NCBI RefSeq assembly: GCF_011075055.1
Contig: NW_025401102.1
Location: 186,001-250,000 of the forward strand
Length of the DNA: 64,000 nt
From: Mangifera indica
Lineage: Eukaryota > Streptophyta > Magnoliopsida > Sapindales > Anacardiaceae
Reading direction: 5' to 3'
The notes under the pieces are model-generated. The model was not told where the DNA came from, did not search any database, and was given only the letters and a program-made list of their open reading frames with translations. This document shows, piece by piece, positions 49,478 to 61,645 of this stretch (within the stretch, counting starts at the first letter, position 1; every line of letters starts with the position of its first letter). The position numbers and the translations under genes were made by a program.

Positions 49478-49487
49478 TTATATAGTT
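49478..49487 (-). promoter_or_regulatory. TATA box of the PELPK-like pseudogene
   Basis: Minus-strand CTATATAAAC, about 75 bp upstream of the ATG at 49405. Confidence 0.55.
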
Positions 49488-49628
49488 TTTGAGATCAAAA
49501 TTTTAGTTCAACTTTGTCATCTAATCTTGTATTGAAAATTCATATTTAATGATTAAAAAAAATATGATTTAATTAGTTGTTTAAGCTAATAAAAAAGGTT
49601 AGACAACAAATGTTTAGAATATCACATA

Positions 49629-51328
49629 GGCCAAATGACTATTTCCCACCCAAGGTTTGGTGCAGACTTACCTTCCCACTTAGTAATTTTCAAAAATTCA
49701 AATACCTATCATTCTGTTAAATTTCATTGTTAATATCGGAAGTAAAATTGTTATTTAATAAAAATATTTTTTAAAAAATTATAAACTCATCGATCCTTCC
49801 CTCCCCAAGGTTTAAAAACTAACAATTTTCCCTCTACCTTTTCTTCATCTTAAGTTTGAAAATTCACTATTTTCTCCTAGAGTTTACATTTTTTCCCTTA
49901 TCACTTCTCCGATGACTAGAGCTTGCCAACCTCCTCTCTTCCATCTCCCAAATGAAGACAAATCATCAGTCAATCAGAGGTCAAAAAACTCTTCGTCAGT
50001 AAGGCATAGATCTGTGCAATGCATAGACCACGTCAGTCGATCTATTCATCGACCGACATATAGATTAGTCGGACAAAGGCTTAAACTCTATGTCTGATTG
50101 ATCTGTACAACTCACGAATCTATGCCTCACTAACTAATCGTCGGCTAACCTCTTGTCGATTGATAATTTATCCTCGTCTTAGAGATGGGAGAGTAGAGAT
50201 TGGTCAACTCTGATCGTCAGATAAGCAGTAAGGGAAAAATACAAACCCTAGTAGGAAAATAGTGATTTTTCAAACTTTGGATGAGGGAGAGGTAGGGGAG
50301 GGCCGGTGATGGAGGCATCATAGGAGCATCGAGTCATCCAAAAGATCCGCTATATATTCTGGTTGGGTCAATTACGAAGAGTAGAGCTAAGAAGATGCAA
50401 CAGGCTTTAGTAGGACTCGTAGAGGGCTTAGAGACTAAAACTAGCTCACTCAAGGACAACTGAATGCTTGAAGGAGCCAACAGAGAAGTCAACCTGATTT
50501 AGGCCCAAGCCCATGGAGAAATCTAAATCTAAAATGCGCAGGCAAACTTTAAATGACCATAACTTTTTATCTGGGAGAAGTTACGAGACTTATAACCTAT
50601 CAATGCAAAGCTCATTTCGAGCTCTATATCAACAACCAGTTTACCAATTGTGCCCAATTTGTAGGCCCAAATAAAGGTTGTTTCAGTGTGTATTATTTTT
50701 TGTTTTACCAAATTTAGGATTTTTTGGTTTTCATGAATTTTGGTTTTTCTTATGATCGAGCTAGACTTTAATGAGCCCAATTTTTATATTACATTTTAAT
50801 TAGAGTTTTGGGTAGTTAATTAGGTAATGGGCTTGGGAAGTTTGAAAGTCTATTGGGTCATAGATAGCTTTAGGGTTAAGTTTGCACTATATAAACTAAA
50901 TTTTTATCATGAATGAAAACTTTTGGCCGACTTTTTGCATAGTTTTGCCTACTATTGAATTACCAACCTTTCTGAACTTATCAAGATTCATCTTGTGACG
51001 TTCACCATTAATGATATCAAGATTCGTTTGATTCTATATTGATTTGGGTTAAGGTTTGCATTGATGAAACCGATTCAATCCTAGAAAAAATATTTTTTTG
51101 AACATTGGGTCTTGCATTATATCATCAAAGTTCGCATCAAGGGGGGAATTTTTAGTTTTAAACCTAAAGGAAAGTTTATAATTTTTTAAATATTTTTATT
51201 AAATGACGATTTTACTTCTAATAGTAACAATAAAATTTAACAGAAATGTGAACATTTAATTTTTTAAAAGTTATTAAATAAAAAATTAAATTTGCACTAT
51301 ACCTTGGGTGAGAAATAATCGTTTGGCC
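49629..51328. mobile_element. GGCC-family Mutator-like element, copy G (1.7 kb, with nested insertion)
   Basis: The left end GGCCAAATGACTATTTCCCA and the reverse complement of the right end GGCCAAACGATTATTTCTCA are inverted. Duplication TATCACATA (49620-49628) / TATCAAATA (51329-51337), 8 of 9. It is longer than the other copies because about 0.85 kb of unrelated sequence lies inside it (about 50290-51140). Confidence 0.8.
50290..51140 (+). mobile_element. Possible Ty3/gypsy fragment nested in copy G
   Basis: A short reading near 50360-50460, VGSITKSRAKKMQQALVGLV, resembles the TRSRAKK-type segment I associate with plant Ty3/gypsy polyproteins. Downstream non-coding DNA ends TTGCATTATATCATCAAAG, similar to a gypsy LTR/primer-site junction. 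LTR boundaries and a 5-bp duplication were not resolved. Confidence 0.3.
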
Positions 51329-51337
51329 TATCAAATA

Positions 51338-53270
51338 ATAATTAACTTAACACTAATATTTCAATGCAGTGTTTCTTAACCATATGCAACTACAATTAGA
51401 ACTTCAATGCGGCCCATGTAACCGTGTTTAGGTGTCATGTGTTCTTATTATAAAAATAAGTTCATTTTATGTAGTAAAATATATTAATAATAAGTTCATT
51501 CAAAATGTTAAGAAAATTAGAAGGGTGAATACAATTTTTCAAGAAAATTAAAATTTCAGTGGTTCTGAACTATAGGCCAAAGCAAAAGCCCATGGGCCTA
51601 GCAACAGAAATCGCAGTGTACATTTGGGAATTAGAATAGTGAATACAGATTTGAATTTAATAAACTATTCTTAAATATAATATTAATTGCTAAAAAACAA
51701 AAATGGGAAATAATGAGATAACATTAATCACTCCAATCACTTCTACGTTAATTCTATCGTACATTTTTTTATATATTTAATACCAAATTTAACTCCAAAT
51801 TATATAAATAAGGGTAACGATCATATTTATAACTTAAATTAAAAAAAAATGATTGAAATAGGACCAAATAACATGGGTTAGAAGTGAAGAATGAAAGATA
51901 AGAGTGAATACTCATACCACTTCTATTGATGTTCCTATAACATTTTAAAACAAATCTCATATGGATAAAATATGAGAGAGATATTAAGTTTGTGTATGCA
52001 TTTCCCACCTAGAATTGGTTCCTAACCGGAATTGTTTGTATTAAAATTAATTAATTATTATTACCATTAGATTTATTATTTAATAAAATTAAATGTAAAT
52101 ATTTTTTATATATAATTTATATATATAAACGATGTATTATTATATGATTGAATGATTTTTAATTAAAAATAAAATAATATTGAATCATATGATAACATAT
52201 TATTTATATATTTAAATTCTATATAAAAAATATACACATATAATATTATTCCTTATTATTAAAGTTTTAGTATAAGTACACTTGACTAGCCACTTAAAAG
52301 CTTATGATCATAGCATGAATATTATTTACGAAGAAGCTTATTCTATAGCCACAACATTATTAACATAACATCTCCAAGCAATAATTTAAGCAAAGCAGTG
52401 AAGAACGTAAACATTGGCATTATGCCCTACCAATTTCTCCTCTCAAAAGAAGTAGAAGCATATCAAACCTAGGCCATCTATTCACACATTAAAATATTAA
52501 AACTTTTAAGAAAAAAGTCTGAGTTTAAATTTCTATCATACTTGTAAAACTTTGATTATTAAAACATTAGTTAGTCTAGAGGTATGAAAAAAGAAACCAG
52601 AATAGTAAAATATTTGATATTTCAATTCTTCTTACTAGTTTGAACTAATCTCAATAAGGTCGATTCTGGTTTCGAAGGTAGTAGAACAAGTACTATATGG
52701 GTAAGTTTTGGTTCCGCCCTTTTAAAAAATCAATCCAAAAATTAAATCTAGAACCAAAGGTTAGGTACTAAGTCAAGTACTTGACCCGAAACCTTTTTTA
52801 AAAAATTTATGTAATAACCAACGTTATTTTATCGAAGAACGAAACTATATCATTTTGTTAAAAAAACAAAATGACATTGTTTTGCCATAACACATAAAAG
52901 ACCATAAACCTGTCTTTTATATCATAGCATTTTCAAGAAAAAAGGTAAAATATAATTAAATAAGAATTTTTGCATTTAAATTTGATATAATATTTATATA
53001 TTAGTCAAATTAATAAATATACAAAATTAAAGATCTCTTTAAATTTTGTCAAATAACAAAGCTTCAGTCATTAATAAATTTTTAATAAATATTAAAAACC
53101 AGAACATCGTTACTGACTTCTTGTGATTATTCTGTAAATATTATTAAATTATCCTTTTAGAATTTATTTTAATAATTTTGTTTTATTAATTTTTGTATGA
53201 AATAGGCCATGAAAATGACATTAATATTTCTATAGTTATTTTAATTTTATAAAAAAATTATAGCAAATAT
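51338..53270. other. AT-rich intergenic DNA
   Basis: No gene. Contains one MITE copy (52090-52253). Open frames are short and without domains. Confidence 0.45.
52090..52253. repeat. Palindromic MITE copy
   Basis: TATTATATGATTGAATGATTTTTAATTAAAAATAAAATAATATTGAATCATATGATAACA is close to a perfect palindrome, flanked by inverted TTTTTTATATATAATTTATATA and TATATAAAAAATATACACATATAATATTATT blocks. This is the clearest full-length member of the family. Confidence 0.65.
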
Positions 53271-53279
53271 CACATCTTC

Positions 53280-54164
53280 GGCCAAAAGACTTATTCCCAC
53301 CTAAGGTTTAGTGTATCTTTAAACTTCTATTTTAATAAGTTTTAAAAACTTAAATATCACCCGCCATTTAATTTTTATTAATACTTATCATTAATTAAAG
53401 GGGTAAAAATGTTATTTAATTAATAATATTGAAAAATTAAAATTTTATTTTATTTTTCTCTCTTATTTTTAAAAACTAATAATTTTTTCCTCTCAGAATT
53501 TTAAGTTATCCTTTTCCCCCTAGGGTTTCATTCTTTCCCCTTCTTTTCATCAAAACCAATCTTCGACCAACCTCTCATCTATCAGTACTCACTCCCATCT
53601 CCAGGACGAAGATGCTATCATGAAGGCCACAACTAAAAGAGGTGTCATTGAAGATTTGTCACACGACACTTCCACTTTGACGAATCTTGGTGTCATCTAG
53701 AAGCATCTCTCATGAATCAAAGCACAATGGAAGTAACCAAGATTCGTCACGTGATGGATCTGGACGAAGTGCGATGATCCATTACGTGACAGATTTTCGA
53801 CACCACTTCCAATAGTCACCTTCATGGCTACGTCTTTATCCTAGAGACAAGAGTGAGCGTCAACAGATGAAAGCCCTACCAAAGAATGATCATAGATAAA
53901 AGAAGGGAGGAAGAATGAAAATTTAAAGAAAAAAGTAATTTTTTAAAACTTTTGGATAGGAGAAAATTATTAATTTTTTAAATTAAAAAAGAAATAAAAT
54001 AAAATTTTAATTTTTTAATATTATTAATTAAATGATATTTTTTTTTATAATTAATAATAAATTTTAATGGGAGTTTGGCCAAAGATAAGAATTTAATTTT
54101 TTGTAAAATCGCCAATAAAATTTGATAATAAACAAAACCTTGCGTAGGAATAATTCTTTTGGCC
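53280..54164. mobile_element. GGCC-family Mutator-like element, copy H, abutting the oxidoreductase promoter (885 bp)
   Basis: The left end GGCCAAAAGACTTATTCCCA and reverse complement of the right end GGCCAAAAGAATTATTCCTA are inverted. Candidate flanks CACATCTTC and TATCTCTTA agree at only 5 of 9, so the duplication has decayed. The core (about 53560-53880) holds inverted AAGATTCGTCAC/GTGACAGATTTTCG-like repeats. The right end lies 10 bp from the TATA box of the downstream gene. Confidence 0.7.
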
Positions 54165-54173
54165 TATCTCTTA

Positions 54174-54183
54174 TGTATATATA
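54174..54183 (+). promoter_or_regulatory. TATA box of the oxidoreductase gene
   Basis: TATATATAAG, followed by the CT-rich ACTCTCGCTCTCTCTTTC typical of plant start regions. It lies about 175 bp upstream of the ATG at 54355. Confidence 0.65.
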
Positions 54184-54247
54184 AGTTTTCGAATAATATA
54201 ATAACTCACTCTCGCTCTCTCTTTCAACCTTCAAGTCGCTGCAGTAC

Positions 54248-54343
54248 ATGTTAATTCCATTCTCTCTCAATCTTGGGGACGCTTTTTGCGGTATAATTTT
54301 CCTTTGGAAGCAACATTTCGGTTCTAGATATTACTTGATCTAA
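54248..54343 (+). promoter_or_regulatory. Upstream open reading frame in the oxidoreductase leader
   Basis: ATG 54248 to TAA 54343, 31 codons plus stop, ending 11 nt before the main ATG at 54355. If included in the mRNA it would limit initiation at the main start. No peptide conservation can be judged here. Confidence 0.55.
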
Positions 54344-54354
54344 ACTCCGTTAAC

Positions 54355-57300
54355 ATGACAACTCCACAAATCGCGATTCTTGGCGCCGGAATTTTCGTTA
54401 AAACGCAGTACATTCCGCGGCTTTCCGAGATCTCTGACATCGTTTCCGTCAAATTCATTTGGAGCCGCACCGAGGTACACTACTCATTCAATCCAATACT
54501 TCAGTTCATTTCTTTCCTTAATTAATGTGAATTATGATTGGTAAATAAGGAATCAGCGAGCAACGCGGTTGAGATTGCGCGTAAACATTTTCGTGGTGTG
54601 GAGGCTGTTTGGGGAGATCAAGGACTTGATCGGATTATTAATGATGATTCGATTCTTGGCGTTGCGGTGGTTCTTGCTGGACAATTTCAGGTTTTTTTTT
54701 TTTTAATTATACTCAGTTACTTGTTTGGTAACAGTGTGCGGAGTTTAATCTGTGTCTGTTTTTTTTTTTTCTTCTCATTTATTCCGTTTTGTTGCCGTTA
54801 TTATGTATGTTACCAGTACGTTTCCGGTGCCATAATGGATCATTGTCACAGTGATGGTGCACAGCGACTGTAATGTTACTGTTTTTTAGTATGTTAACAT
54901 TACAGACATTAGGAAAGTTGCATTCATGTTTATTGTTTACAGGATGAGTGGTGCTATGTGCATAATTTTTATGCATAACTTTGTAGCAAACAATGATGTA
55001 TCATCATATAATTGAATAGTTGAAAATTAGAAATAAAATAATATCTAATCAAATGATAACATATAATTATTTATGTATAAAATTATACACATACAGCACC
55101 AGTATCATTTGTTAGAGTTTTATGTACTTTATTTATTTTATTAAGGGTAGAATAGTCTTTTGGTTTGTAACCATAGTATTTCTTTCTCTCTTCTCTTTGA
55201 TTCTTTGAATCCATAGAATATGTGTATTCGGTATAAGAGTAGATGTTCTCAAGATCAAATTCACCTTGAACAATCATTTTCTCTTTCATTTGACTTCAGT
55301 GTTTGGCTTTCTCTTGGTTCCAATTTGCTTATCTTCTTGACTTGATTGTTATTCCTAGTCTCCTTATGGTTAGAGAAAGAAATGTCAGTGTTTCATATTG
55401 CAAAATTAATTAGAATTGAATAATAGATTAATAAGAAAAAGGGTTTATATAGTTACACTGAAATTTATAAAAAGGCTGATCTTCCCTTAGTTTTGTAAGT
55501 AATAGACATAATACTCCTTACATTATCATGGCAATATTACATGTCCTAGTAAGTTGCTGTTATCCTCCACTACACCAGTAAAGTTGCTTTACCCCGATTG
55601 GACACCAGTATTGTTTCCTTTTCCATACAAAAATGCGTTAACAGTGCTGGCTTTTTTTGGGCCTGTTTGCATCAACACTCTGATCCCAGTAAAGTTACTA
55701 CCATTACTGAATTTTATATCTGAACTATATTACCCTTTTTTAGGTCTCTGCTAAATTAGAGGTAAAATGGCAACAGTGATATCAGAGTCATTGGCACCAG
55801 TACAGTTATTTTTTATAGTTACAGCGATTTTTAGTGATTGCTGAAAGAAAACATTTTGAAATTTAAAAAAAATGTTGAGAGAACTGTGATTCCAGCAAAT
55901 TGAAGATAATCAAGTCTGCTGAGTACTCTCCTTCCCGAACAGTTGGAACTCACAATTCAATGACTTAGATGAGAATGAGTTGATATCTATAGTTAAGTGT
56001 TAAATTAGAAGATAATAAAGTCTTCTCATTACTCTCCTTCCTGAACAGTTGGAACTCAGAGTTCAATGACTTAGAAGAGACTGACCTGATATCTATTGTT
56101 AAGTGTTAAATTGGAATACATTTTAGATAGATTATAAGCACACCCTCTTTGGATGACGTGGTCGACCTTTTCTACTTAATCAGTTTTACTTATCATTATC
56201 TGGTTGGAAGTGCTATAAAACTATAAATAAAGTGTCATTGCTTACTTTCAAATTAATTCTTGCAGGTTGATATGTCACTGAAGCTTCTGAAGGCAGGGAA
56301 GCATGTCCTCCAAGGTGATTCCAGCTAACTAACCCTAAATTGATGTAGTTTGGCTATTTAACCTTTGTAAAAGCCCCACAAGTTAGTATCAGTTAACCTT
56401 ATATGTTTTATGAACAAAAAGCAGAAGAGATAAGGAGTTTTGTAGAGCTTTCATTCTATATTAGCTTTGTGTCGTAATATCTGATCATTGAAATATATCT
56501 TTTGCTGGTTCTTTGTTTTTCCTTCACATGATCTACTAAAATTTTCTTTTGTTTCGACATGCCATGCTTGCTTGGCCATCTTGGTGGAAATGAAGAGAAA
56601 CCAGCAGCAGCTGGTAAGTTCAATGTTTAACTGACTTTATTCATTTTCCTAGAAGGAAACTTTTATTTTTTTGGTTGGTTGGTTGGTTCTTTGAATCTTC
56701 TGCATTGGAATGTACATATTTCATACTGATTCTCTTTTCCTTTTAATGAATGATTTGTTAATTACAGTTGGTCACAAGAATCCAGAGAAGTTAAAGTCAT
56801 GCAAATTATCAAAATAGGGATCATTTTTAAGACGAAGGATGTTGCTGCAGTATTCAGCTTCCATCAAACAAAATATCTGACATAATAATTAAATAGTTGT
56901 GCTAAGAACATGATAAAATGCTTGAAAATCAAAGATGCATTGTTAGTTCTAAAATAAGGATTACACGTCAATTACTAGTCTCTTGTACTCCAAAATCAAA
57001 GACAAGAACTTTTAGGACATCAAAATGAAGCCTGTGATTTTATGTCAGATTGATATGATAAGGTGGTTATATCTTCAAACTTTTCCTATACACTTTTCCA
57101 GTCCTTATAATCTTCTGAGATATCTCCATCCAGTGTCACTGCTTTCAAATAATTTGATATTTGATTTGTTGTTTTGAATCATCTTTTAACACAAGAAGAA
57201 AACTTATCAGCCATTTTGTTACCCTGTCTTGTCTTTCAAGTTATTGTTATATCTGTAATAATTTCTCTTGGTAAATCCCAAGTTTGGCCTATGAAATTTA

Positions 57301-59967
57301 TCTTTTAGCCCATAAACAATTCTTTCATCATGCAGGTATAAGGGAGATAGACAAGGCATTGTCAGGATACAACTCTATTCTTGCCAATGTTCCTGGTCAA
57401 CCAATTTGGGCTGTGGCAGAAAATTATCGATTTGAACCTGCCTTTGTCAAGGTATATGTTTATGGCATCTGATATAATTTCATTCACAATTGCTAGATGC
57501 TGATTATTTCTTTGCAGGCCAAGAAACTAATGGCGGAGATTGGGGATATGATGAGCGTCCAAGTTATTGTTGAAGGATCAATGAACAGTTCTAATCCTTA
57601 CTTCTCAAGCTCTTGGAGGCGAAATTTTACTGTATGTAATTCGTTGTAATTTGGATGATCATAATTGAATTAGAAAACTTGGGATAAGACTTGGATGTAG
57701 AAATAGTAAGCTACAGAATTAGAACTTTGAAATTAAAATAACAATACAAGAGATTGGACTTGGGGTCTCACTATTTAATGGGATGAATTGACCTCCAATT
57801 TGACATTTATGTGAATCAAATGAGTAATAAAACCAAAATCAGTACTGTTCTTGTTTAGTTCTATCTTGATAGAAGAGCTGACTAAAATATACAAGGGTTC
57901 GACTTAGAGCACTCTCTCTGAATGGAATAGAACATCTAAACCAAAATTAAGAATCATGCATTGTTAATTTACATAACCCTTAGTAGCCAATTCTGTAGAT
58001 TGAAGACTCTAGATGCTACTGAACTTTCTGACTACCAAAACGTGAGCATGGAGTGGAACAAAGAATCAACCTTTTGAAATCTTAAATAGCATGAATTCAT
58101 GTATACCAATGTACATAGAATGCTTGCATCTTTTCACTTTTTAAGTACAAAGACTGTTGCTTATTCCTCTTAGGTGTATTATGTTCAGTCCACGAAATTT
58201 CTTGCATAATTGTTTATTTAATAGGTCTATTTTTATGCACTTATCATTTTCAACTTTAATCCTTTCATTTTATATGTTAACAAATGTATCTTCCTTATTG
58301 GCAGGGAGGCTTCATTTTGGATATGGGGGTTCATTTCATTGCAGGATTGAGGATGGTAATCAGGAAAATTCTATTATACTCTGTAGTTACTAAACTGTAG
58401 TTTGGTTTATTGAGAGACCATGTTCTCCTATCCTTACCGAGCTCATTTTGCCTTATGCCAAACCTAATGGCCACAAAAATCTTCGGCTAGGAGACTGTCT
58501 AATCACCTCCCATAACTCCACTTCGATGGGCACAACTGTGGGTAAATATGAAGTGGAATTCTTTTTGCATAAAACAGCTTTTTCTTTTTTACTGGTTTCT
58601 TGCCGCCAAATTTCTTCTGGCTTGCTTACTTATCACTGCAGAAACCACATAATCACATTATTGCAACAACCACACTTAAAGTTGTCAGGGGTGGGCATTA
58701 ATTTTGATGAGTATATAGATTTTTTTATTAATGAGCAAAATGATGAGTTTTAACTTTTAGAAATATAGGTTTCTTTTTATGGTTGTATTATTAATAACCA
58801 AAAGAATCAGGTTCAACTTTTAGAATATAGGTTTCTCTTTTGGACCCTGTATTAGCCATACCTTAATTTTACATGTGATTTTTTTTTTTTCATTTTTTCC
58901 TTTGTGGGAAGCTCATTGGATGTGAAGTTGTCTCTGTATCAGCTACGACCTCTCATGTGGACAAAACATTACCTCCCCCAGATAACATATCATCCAACTT
59001 GTCAGTTGTCTCCAGAATGATATTTGATTGTTTGAGATACTTCTGACAAAAAATGGAGCCTTAAATATGAGTATTTGAAATTTCCTTGCCTCAGTCAACT
59101 GGAGAATGGATGCTCTGGAGTTTTTGTGATGGTTGTTTCCAGTAGATCTCCAAAGGCATGTGGTAAAGTTATAGTTTAATTCAAACACTTTTTGTTATCA
59201 TTATTCTTTACCCATATTGTTTGGGAACTTCAGATATTCTGGCGAGTTGTTGGCTTGAAAGGAACAATACAACTGGAGCGTGGAAACCAAAATGGACAGC
59301 ATGGTTACACGGTATATTGAAATTCTAATTCTTAGTCCTGTGATGGTAATTTATATGTTTGAAAATCATAAATGGAAACCAAACTGGACTCTTTTGATGT
59401 TTTTATTGTTCTTTTCGCCTTGAGATTGAAAATATTTTCTAGATTAATTGGCTGTATATTGATATTTTGCAATTATCATAGGTTTTATATTATACTGCTG
59501 ATGGGCAGTGCCAAAGTTTCTTCTACCCATTTAGTGGAGTGACTGATGAACTTAAAACTTTCATACATGACATTCAGGAGGCTAAGGTACTATGGATGCT
59601 AATATTCATTTCTACGTTATTTCCTTCATTATGTTATGGTCTGATATAAAATCACCACTTTCATTCTTGCATTTTAACTGCTTTCCCTCGTTATTTATCA
59701 TAGTGTCTTTGTTGCTGGTTGAGACTTCGTACGCTAACTTTCCTGATATCATTTTATGGTCTTAAAGCTGTGTGAAATTGAGGTTGTAGGTGGTATGATG
59801 TGGTTTCTCTTTTCTTATCATTTTGTGGTTCGTTGCAGAAGGGAAATGGGCATGAAGTAGAGCCCCGCTTGTCATATATTGAAGGTGCCAGAGATGTTGC
59901 TATTCTGGAGGCAATGATGGAATCAGGATCCAAAAATGGAGCCCTGGTTCACATTAAAAAATTGTAG
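54355..59967 (+). CDS. Gfo/Idh/MocA-family NAD(P)-dependent oxidoreductase, 12 exons, 356 residues
   Basis: Exons: 54355-54474, 54550-54690, 56266-56314, 56596-56613, 57336-57451, 57518-57631, 58305-58355, 58912-59000, 59095-59155, 59234-59311, 59482-59586, 59839-59967. They join in frame to 1071 nt with the stop. The start MTTPQIAILGAGIFV holds the Rossmann GAG (residues 10-12). EKP at 104-106 supplies the Lys105 typical of the family. GGFILDMGVH (187-196) carries the conserved Asp192 and His196. The substrate is probably a sugar or cyclitol but is not shown. No targeting peptide is evident, so a cytosolic location is inferred. Exon 4 is only 18 nt. The intron after 59155 seems to use a GC donor. 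Intron 2 holds a MITE and a tandem duplication. It resembles uncharacterised plant oxidoreductases of the At4g09670 type. Confidence 0.94.
54950..55098. repeat. Palindromic MITE copy in oxidoreductase intron 2
   Basis: TATCATCATATAATTGAATAGTTGAAAATTAGAAATAAAATAATATCTAATCAAATGATAACATA centre pattern, with ends TATGCATAACTTT and ATAAAATTATACACATA. Confidence 0.55.
55899..56117 (+). repeat. Imperfect ~110-bp tandem duplication in oxidoreductase intron 2
   Basis: Blocks ACTCTCCTTCCCGAACAGTT, GGAACTCACAATTCAATGAC and GATATCTATAGTTAAGTGTT recur about 110 bp downstream with a few changes. Confidence 0.75.
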
Positions 59968-60849
59968 GTCGACGATCACATCCTCCGCCTTGGGCAACAT
60001 GATTCTTGTGCTCTCTTTGTTTTTGGTCCAATATTCTCAGTTCATTCTTCAAAATATGATAGAGGTTAAATACTGCAAACTGGAAGGCGAGATACGGCTC
60101 CTCTGTAGTGATTAAATTTCTGAGTGGTTGGCTTGAATTTGTTAGTTAGAGAGGAAGAGGGAAATAAAAATGATAATAATTCTTTGTTGTAGCATGTGTG
60201 GGGGTGGGGCAAGAAGCAATACAATGCCCTTAGTAAATTCTTGTTTTATCAGTGTATTGTTTGTGTTTACTGTATTTTATCGTTTTAAAGGCGACTGATT
60301 GTGTTTTTTAACTTAAAATGTATTATATGATGTTGCATTTTATAAATTTTCTCTTCGACATACAACAAAACAATACTATTTTAAAAATATTCAAAATAAT
60401 GTTATTTTACATAAAATAAATAAAATTCGATCCAAATTCTTTCAAAACTAAACATCACCTACAATTTCTCTTCTTTTTTTTTTTCTGTTTCTTACAATAA
60501 ATTCATGATTCTATCTTTTAATTTGTTGATGTTTGTAAATAGTTTTTCACACAAGTGATTTGATCAACGTAAAAAGTTATCATTTTGTCAAATTTATTTT
60601 ACAAATATGTATTTTGTTCTTCATTGTTTTTGTTTAAAAAAAAAACTTGAATTTTTATAACGGCCTAATTATTTTTTTTATCTCTATTATTTGATATTAT
60701 AAATCCAAACATGATTGATCATATTTTGTAATATAATTATTATGATAGTTTTTTTAAATAATAAAGTAGGACATCATAAAAATATTTGAGATATAATATA
60801 ATTTTTTTCGATTTTTTAAATTTAGGTTTAGGTTTTTTTTTTTTTAAGT

Positions 60850-61018
60850 AATACTATATATACTTATTTTAAGTATATAAATAAATATATATCTATATAT
60901 GTTATCACATGATTGAATGTTATTTTATCGTTAATTTAAATTCACCTAATCATATAATGACTCATTTTAAGTATAAATTTATCTGTGTATCTAAAATTAA
61001 TATATATAGTTTTATTAC
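60850..61018. repeat. Palindromic MITE copy
   Basis: GTTATCACATGATTGAATGTTATTTTATCGTTAATTTAAATTCACCTAATCATATAATGAC centre, with ends AATACTATATATACTTA and AATATATATAGTTTTATTAC mutually inverted. Confidence 0.6.
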
Positions 61019-61583
61019 TTTTTATTACTATTTATTTCTAAGGTGTGTTTTTAATTTTTCAAGAAGGTACCTGTATGACTTGAATTTAACTCGATTGTAA
61101 AGAATAAATGAGAAATATAGATAATCTATTCTTGTTAAAGCCCTTCATGTAAAATAGAAAAATAAATTGTCATGATCTATTAATTAGTTATGTGTTTGAG
61201 CACCTCTAATTGAACATTAGTTTTGTATTGTGTTTAAAAGTATTGAGACCGTAATTTGAAAATAGATTATATATTATGATATATTAGATTTAATATTTTA
61301 TTATATAGTTTAATTTGAGATATTATATTAATTTTAACCGTGTGTTTAATGAAATTTGTTAAATTGATGATTGATACTGTTGTATTTTTAAAATATATGA
61401 GTGATGATATATTATACTAAATCTCATACTAGTCAAATCGTGTATCTTATCATATATTAAAAATTTAATTTTTTATATTATATATTATATGATATACTTT
61501 TTAAAAATAAAATAATAAAAAAATTCTAATTAACATGTTATCATTTTGAAAAATTTTATAGACCCTTCAAAAATTTTAAAACT

Positions 61584-61587
<4 letters not shown>

Positions 61588-61643
<56 letters not shown>
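61588..61643. repeat. (TA)n microsatellite, ~56 bp
   Basis: Uninterrupted TA dinucleotides, likely polymorphic and a possible assembly-length uncertainty. Confidence 0.92.

Positions 61644-61645
<2 letters not shown>

Noticed and set aside
49912..50097. 61-codon open frame
   Set aside because: Internal to element copy G and rich in direct and inverted GTCAGTCGAT-like words. No protein similarity recognised.
59095..59233. Canonical GT donor at 59160 or 59162 instead of GC at 59156
   Set aside because: Both would shift the frame into the next exon and destroy the conserved IFWRVVGLKG reading, while the GC donor keeps it.
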